From Phoronis ovalis (taxonomy: Eukaryota > Phoronida > Phoronidae), in the NCBI GenBank assembly GCA_028565635.1, contig JAOXYB010107603.1:1-21000 (forward strand): DNA of 21,000 nt, read 5' to 3'. Positions 14,901-21,000 of this stretch are shown in pieces; the stretch's first letter is position 1, and the number at the start of each line of letters is the position of its first letter. The notes under the pieces were generated by a model. That model had not been told where the DNA came from, ran no database searches, and saw only the letters and a program-made list of their open reading frames with translations. Position numbers and translations under genes: made by a program.

Positions 14901-14945
14901 TGAGACATCAAACATTATCGGTGACATAACACCTCAGATGTCTCA
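14901..14945. repeat. Nested hairpin with 9-bp perfect outer stem
   Basis: TGAGACATC (14901-14909) is the exact reverse complement of GATGTCTCA (14937-14945). Within the 27-nt interior, GGTG (14920-14923) pairs with CACC (14930-14933). At 45 nt it is shorter than a usual animal microRNA precursor. Confidence 0.5.
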
Positions 14946-16110
14946 GGTCAATATATTTTGAAAAAAATTACGCTTAATTTAAAATACACCCACATTTATT
15001 AGTTATAAATTCTAAAATTGTTTGAGCAGTATGTTCTTACTGTATGACAGGGTGTACCTGTGATAGTAAACGTCAAGTGACGGAGAAACATGTAAACAGC
15101 ACTTTGTAAAAAATTCTCTTCCACCAGATGTCGCGATTAATTTATATATGTACTAGGAGATTGAAGTACGAATCCTGAAACTATTTTATTAATTTTTGTG
15201 TACCCACATAGACATAAATTTTCTCACGCAGGTTTCTAATGAATTTTCACACTTTCTCAAGTCATTTCACCGCAGGTTTTATGATTGGTTTTAATCACTG
15301 TGAATTGTGATGTAAATACGGCAAAACAACGGTAAACGATATTATTATGTAGATTATAATAAACACAGCGTGTATGTGTGTCAGAAAAACTGATTTTTTA
15401 CTATTATTAATCCCGTATTTTCCATTTCTGTGTATCATACTGGTATCATACTATCAGTATAGGCTAACTAAGCAGAAATCAAGAAGGGACATAATGTTTT
15501 TAAACTCAGATGTTAGCACTATTAACTCAAGTGAGGAAATAGTGCTAAAAGTGCAACAGTTAAAACAAATAATACTAAGGACATCGCAACTTTAGTGGTG
15601 TGAAAATATCTATTTTTGCAAGCTTTGAATCACAATCTAATTTTATGATGATTATAAAAAAACCTGTCAACTGCTCATTTCATCTAGAACATTTCATATT
15701 TATTCTCTTCAGTGATTTAATTGATACAGTTATTTACAGTAAACCAATATTTATTTACTGTTTTTTTTTAAAGAGTCCCATTCTCACTTTTGATGGTAAA
15801 CTGTTACGATAAAGAACAACAAATTTAATCATGCCTTCTGTTTCGAGTTATTCCAGTCGTGTCCTAAAGTGTCGCATTGTTCTGTTAAATTTGAATCGAA
15901 CATTTTACAGACAATTAACGACTCGACAAATATTATTTCATAATCAGCACTTTTCTATAACATTAAGTACGCCTCCAAAAGATTTACCTTTATGTAAAAC
16001 TAAAAGTTACGGTCAGTTGTATGCCAGTAAAAATCGTACACTACTCCAATATCACATTTGCAAGTACTAATTATGATTGAAAATCTTGTTTAAACATTAT
16101 AATTATTGAA

Positions 16111-16127
16111 GATAGTTTACAACTATC
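16111..16127. repeat. Short hairpin GATAGTT-tac-AACTATC
   Basis: Perfect 7-bp arms and a three-base loop in AT-rich DNA. No further pairing or function is evident. Confidence 0.55.
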
Positions 16128-17236
16128 AGAAACGTTATAATAATAAAAAAAATATTATAATTCAATTATTTTTAAATAAAACTTGTTTCTTATTTTCGTA
16201 CTTAGTTTAACCATAAAATTTAGGTAAGTATCACATATTTACAATTAATTTTAAAAAAAATCCAAGTGGATGAGTTATCGCAACGACAGGAATGTATGAA
16301 ACTTTTAATGTTGTTCAAATGAACGAATTTTTACAAAAGATAAACTCAGAAATGCCCATCATTATGGTGTGTAAAAGTTTCGACATACAACACAAGTTTG
16401 CGTGTTTGGTCGAAATGTATACAACTCTACCACAGGAGTCTTCAATTTGTATACACACTAGGAGAGAAAACAATTTGCACACTTTCTAAAATGGCTTTTC
16501 TTCTAAAAATTAAGACAACTGAAAACTATGCAAAATGATTCCTTTAAATAACATGATATACTAGTTTGTGTATACAGGCTTGCAAAACACCTTTATGATT
16601 TTTTTTCTGAAGTTGAAACGCCTACTTTCGATATTGCGACGAGATATTTTATTTTAAATTTGAAAATGTTTATTCTTATAGATTTCTTACATGGTAGTGA
16701 TCATTACCTCACTCAGTGAGGCTTGGAAATACTTTTAACATATCCAAAATATAAAACGAGGATGCTGTATTTAAGCGGCTTATAGTCATAACAATACAAA
16801 AGGATACCACATAATTATTGTTGCAATGTAAAAGTGTATGAGAAGTTTATGATAAAGAAAATGTCTCCAGTTATTCAACGTATATATACTTTACATTCCA
16901 TAAGTACTTGTCACGAAAACTTTCATTATACTCAGACTTTCTTTATATTCAGTTAGCTCACAGTATTAAAATTCCAAAAATAACACTAAATAAACACGTA
17001 TACGCTAAGCAAAATAATTTATTTTTACGACTCTAGAATTCATAAGATGAACATTTTGTAGCATATTTGGTCTATAGAAGGTTATTATAAGGAAAATTAC
17101 AAATATAAATCGAAGGTCTTGTAAGTCACTTAATATCCTGGTACACAATTAATAATTTTTCCATTTAAAGCTGTATTTTTAGTAAAAAAAAAAGATTTTG
17201 ATAATAGATCACCTTGCCCTAATGTACATTTTTTAT

Positions 17237-17263
17237 AGTCCTGTTCTAACTTGGAACAGGGCT
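17237..17263. repeat. Stable GC-containing hairpin, 10-bp stem with 7-nt loop
   Basis: AGTCCTGTTC (17237-17246) pairs with GAACAGGGCT (17254-17263), with nine Watson-Crick pairs and one G-U. The loop is TAACTTG. The stem is much richer in G/C than the flanks. It may be part of a dispersed repeat or a structured RNA; it is not identified. Confidence 0.6.
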
Positions 17264-18096
17264 GCTAAATAATAAAATATATATTATGAATTCCAATTAA
17301 TTAACCACATGTATCACCTTTGGAATGGTAATAATTTTATTCAAAATAACTGTTCTATAAAACTTGTGATATAACTAGAAAGCTACATTATTCTTCTGCC
17401 TAAGATCTTAATAAGACCTTTTAACGCTGTTTGACGTGGAAATTCTTATATCTGTTCTCCAATGATCAGGCTTGTTTAGCTGTGTGAATCCTTTTTAAAT
17501 TTTACATGCTCTGCGTGATAATATATGTAAAAGTCAAATTTTAAAGGCGAAAGATTTCTATTAGTATTATTCTACATAATTTTGTCTATCTGCATGTGTA
17601 CGGTATTGCCTACAACTTACTTTTCCTAGATGGGTAGATTTTCTACTGTACCGGTATTGAGCAAAAGAGAAGTGAAGTAGAATTAAAAGTATACAAATAT
17701 AGCTTATAGACTTAACAAACTTAACACGGACATACTATGACAATAAGTTATAAAAAAAATGCAACTCAATGGCATTAGCAATAGTTTTTATGATAGGCAT
17801 GTCAATTTTTGGAAATAATTTTCAATCAAATTAAAAAAGCATTACATCTTAATTGCTTTCTTTAAACGTAGATTAAAACTTGTAAATTAGTCTTAGGAGA
17901 TATAGGTGTAATAAACTTACATTTTTGTAATAATAGGTTCATGTAATTTAAGCATTTAAAATTCACAGTTTGAAAGATTACATGATAATTCATAAGGTTA
18001 AGTTCTTAACTATACAAATTATTTTATTCTAAATTTTTTGTTTTCTCGTGGGATTTTTTTATGCTTGCTACTGAGAATTAACAGTTTGTACTGGAC

Positions 18097-18166
18097 CCGG
18101 GAAGGGATAACGTTTTAACAATTCCCGGCACTGTTAAGGTGACCGGTAACAAACAACGTTTATCAC
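18097..18166. repeat. GC-rich inverted repeat island
   Basis: CCGGGAA (18097-18103) and TTCCCGG (18122-18128) are perfect inverted arms. They are followed by GTGACCGGTAAC and a GGTAACAA-led segment (18145-18166) that resembles the minus strand at 336-316. The patch stands out in composition from its flanks and may be an old mobile-element remnant. Confidence 0.4.
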
Positions 18167-20240
18167 TTTAAATTCTATAATGTTTGTACAAAAGTATATT
18201 AAAGGATTTATAGACTGAACCGTGGAAAAATATTTAGTTCGATCATTAAATGAAAGTTGTGTAATTTTCCCAAAAGATAGACGTAAAAATAACTATAGTA
18301 AAATTTCTTTACAAGTCAGACTCTCATCTAAAATTCAATATTTATCTTTTTTCGTTGTATTTTTTCCGTTGCTTGATATTCGATTTGTGCTTGAAAGACG
18401 AAAGCTCTCAAGGATTAAAGTGATGAATATGATATAACTAAAACTCACTCATTTATTTAATAAACATATGATTTTAGCACTCAAGTGTCTGGATAATGAA
18501 TGTATATATTAAGAGTATTAATTTTAAATCGAAATATTATATAATTTCTCCAATAATTTAATAATTGTATCATTTAATTTAGCTAGCAGATATTACAACT
18601 GTAAATTGTTTTGTCTTAGGTTGTAGTATCGTACTTTAGTAGATTAGTTAGAAGAAAGAATTTTTGTAGTAAAGAAAATTAGTACCATACTATCATAATA
18701 TTTGCCCGCAGAGACGCCATGGTAGACGATAATTCTAGACTTTTCATATAGTAAAATAAGCGTCTATATGTAGATACAGTCTATCTTACTGTTTGCGAAG
18801 CAGCAACACGAAACAATGTACATTCGCGGAAACAAGAGTTAAAATTATTTAAAATTTATTTTTTTCTAGATTCTATTGTAAGTAGTCATATTATGTGAAT
18901 GCATTTTAAAAATTGAAAGAACATTTTGTAAAATTTAAATATACAAAACTTGATAAAAAATCTAGCGAGAAGAATTTCACCCCAATTTCATTTTTGTTTA
19001 AATCTGAGGAAAACTAGTTCATGAGAATACTATGATTACTGCTAATGCTGCAACTTGTTGTATAGTAAATTTATAACTCGCAGGTCTGTTTTTAGTTAAT
19101 GAAAATCCCCTACAGCGCTTGAATTCGCTCAATTTATTTGCTCTAACCCATCTGACAAAATATTTACATCTTCTGGTTTATTTCATGGAAGTGTCGTTAA
19201 GAATTAGACGGGATTCAGTTTTATATTTCGCTAATTATGTCTAGATTGAAGCTTGAACTGACAGGCTAACATGTGAGAATTATTACTACAGATTATAGAT
19301 TTAATTACTTGTTAAAATATTTAATATTTAATCTTTAATCATTTCAAGGATATTAAGTAGATTATTCAGAATATACTAGGAATTTCTCAGCTTCTCCACT
19401 ATTTATTATTCAATTTCGTTAAAATTGATTTTTAGCTAAAATATACACAACTTAAAAGAATAATAATTACTTTTAAATATAAATATTATTTCATTAATGT
19501 AATTATTTGCAGTACTTCTGTTTTGTCTTATTTATCCCATTTAACAGTCTCCTATACAGAAATTCCAAAAGTTTATGCACATTGAATCAAGGGTGCACAG
19601 ACCATACGGACTAATAAAGAAATAATTGTATATATTTTCCCTTTCCATTGCTTATAAAAGCTTCACAATATGTATTGTATAGTGTGGTTTCGCCAAGGAT
19701 ATGTGATATGTATAACCCTAATTTTTACTAAAAATAGTGCCGGTGGTTATGTTTCGGCAGCTAACATAATTAGTCTTTTCATTTAATTAGATTTCCAAAG
19801 AAAACATTTTAATTTTTATTCTTTAATTTTGTTGACAACCAAAATGAAATGAACGGAAGTTCTTACATAAAATAAAAACACGAAGTAAAATTGTTTTTAA
19901 AATCTGTACGTTGTCTAAAGATGTTTCATTTCTCATAATTTGTTAAATATAATAAAGAAAAAAAAATAAAGGGAATTCTTCAGTAGCCATTCTCAACAAA
20001 AAATTGACAGCGGAGTTCAAAAGGACGTGTGAAAGTATTCATTAGAGACGAAGAAACATTCCTAAAGTATAGCTAAACAAACAGACAACATATTATAGCA
20101 CAATTACTGCTTTTGTAACATAAAAATGGTTTTTCTTTGAGAATAAAAAAATCTGACAGTTAGAACGTAACACCCAAAATCTGTAGCTTTACGGAGTTCG
20201 TTCTAGAAAAAGCAAAAGACTGGCTATGTACGGTAGGAGG

Positions 20241-20260
20241 CCGGGAAGGAGCCCGGGAAG
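20241..20260 (+). repeat. GC-rich direct repeat CCGGGAAG x2
   Basis: CCGGGAAG occurs at 20241-20248 and 20253-20260, period 12. CCGGG and CCCGG also form a 5-bp hairpin (20241-20256). It lies in a short GC-rich patch (about 20230-20270) in AT-rich DNA. Confidence 0.5.
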
Positions 20261-20974
20261 AAGCGCATACCACTAATCTTGGGTTTCCACAATTCCATCG
20301 AGGCAGACCCATTTACAGTTGTTGCTGTTATGGCGCATAATGTTCATCCTTTTAATGACGTGTTTTGGTTTTTAAAGCAAACGTGAATGACGTAAATGCT
20401 TCTTGTTCTAGGTATCCATAACTACTCCATAACAAGGAATTTGGCGCTACTTTGCAATACATTTTTTCTTAAACTCCAGCCAAAAACATCATCTGTTAAT
20501 GTGAAAACTATTTGCATTTTATGTTCGATTCAAATTGCTGGAAGACTAGTTCCCTTTCGAGATACTCCCATTCCCAAGAACTACATATACTCCATGTCTG
20601 ATTACTCCAAACTAAATCAAAGAACTAAAAGTAAAAGGAAAGGTTTCAATATTTATTTACTTCAAACTGCGAAGTTAGTCGGAAGAAAATCAAAGTTTTG
20701 TTAACGCAGTTAGTTTCGCTGTAGAGGTAAATAGTTATCATACAGGCTACCGCCATGAGCTCGCTGTTTGAACGGCATGAGTATATTTAGAATTGATATT
20801 CGAAACAGAAGATTTGTAGATCATTCTAACAGTGAAGTGGTTACAGGAGTTAATTTATGTAGTTAATAGAAACCTATGGCGAGATAATCGTAACAGGAGA
20901 ATTAAAAGGTTTTCAATTGCATGAGCAAAAGAAAGGTGCAGTTACTTCCATACTAATGCTGCATTTTCACATAC

Positions 20975-21000
20975 GTGTGTGTGTGTGTGTGTGTGTGTGT
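20975..21000 (+). repeat. GT dinucleotide microsatellite, cut by the window end
   Basis: Thirteen uninterrupted GT units run to the last base, so the true length is not visible. Confidence 0.97.

Larger units (their letters stand above)
13558..20970. other. Upstream intergenic region without recognisable genes
   Basis: About 7.4 kb of AT-rich DNA upstream of Zic. Open frames are at most about 102 codons (20396-20704) and show no family resemblance, splice-supported structure or coding-like composition. No tRNA-like box A/box B pair was seen on reading. Many animals have a second Zic gene beside the first, but there is no zinc-finger sequence here. The inverted repeats are listed separately. 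Confidence 0.6.

Noticed and set aside
20396-20704. 102-codon plus-strand frame ending in a basic stretch
   Set aside because: No ATG at the start position, no recognised domain and no splice-supported context. Length is within chance for non-coding DNA.

Overview
This window looks like AT-rich, gene-poor DNA from an invertebrate animal, roughly two-thirds A/T by eye. It carries one gene that I can recognise: a Zic/odd-paired family C2H2 zinc-finger transcription factor on the minus strand. It has two coding exons, 12990..12000 and 7888..7299, separated by an intron of about 4.1 kb. The spliced product is 526 residues. The reading frame runs cleanly across a GT-AG junction that falls inside the Gly codon of the linker between zinc fingers 3 and 4.

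The protein has the full Zic layout: a ZOC-type motif (RDFLFRR), a ZF-NC segment just before the fingers ([15 protein letters not shown]), five zinc fingers and a C-terminal NLSEWYICQ motif. Fingers 1 and 2 carry the tandem CWCH2 signature. The C-x4-C form of finger 5, the [10 protein letters not shown] extension and the SEWYICQ motif suggest a protostome, possibly a lophotrochozoan such as a mollusc or annelid. A chelicerate cannot be excluded. This placement is inferred from memory of the family, not from a search.

Layout from left to right. Positions 1-7139 lie downstream of the gene and contain no recognisable gene. They hold a near-perfect 61-bp palindrome, a 17-bp tandem duplication, several short hairpins and a palindromic E-box. 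Positions 7140-7298 are the probable 3' UTR, with a candidate AATAAA signal. Positions 7299-7888 are exon 2, 7889-11999 the intron and 12000-12990 exon 1. Positions 12991-13260 are the probable 5' UTR and promoter, richer in CpG and GC than the surroundings. Positions 13260-20970 are gene-free upstream DNA, with a dense cluster of transcription-factor-like motifs near 13490-13560 and several inverted repeats. The window ends inside a GT microsatellite.

The biology here is a developmental regulator in non-coding DNA that may hold its enhancers. The best regulatory candidates are an intronic group with two T-box half-sites in direct repeat, E-boxes and an AP-1/Maf site (9345-9425), and the upstream group at 13491-13557. 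I saw no RNA gene, CRISPR array, intact transposon or microbial-type system. The other open frames are short, AT-rich and unrecognisable, and I do not regard them as genes.
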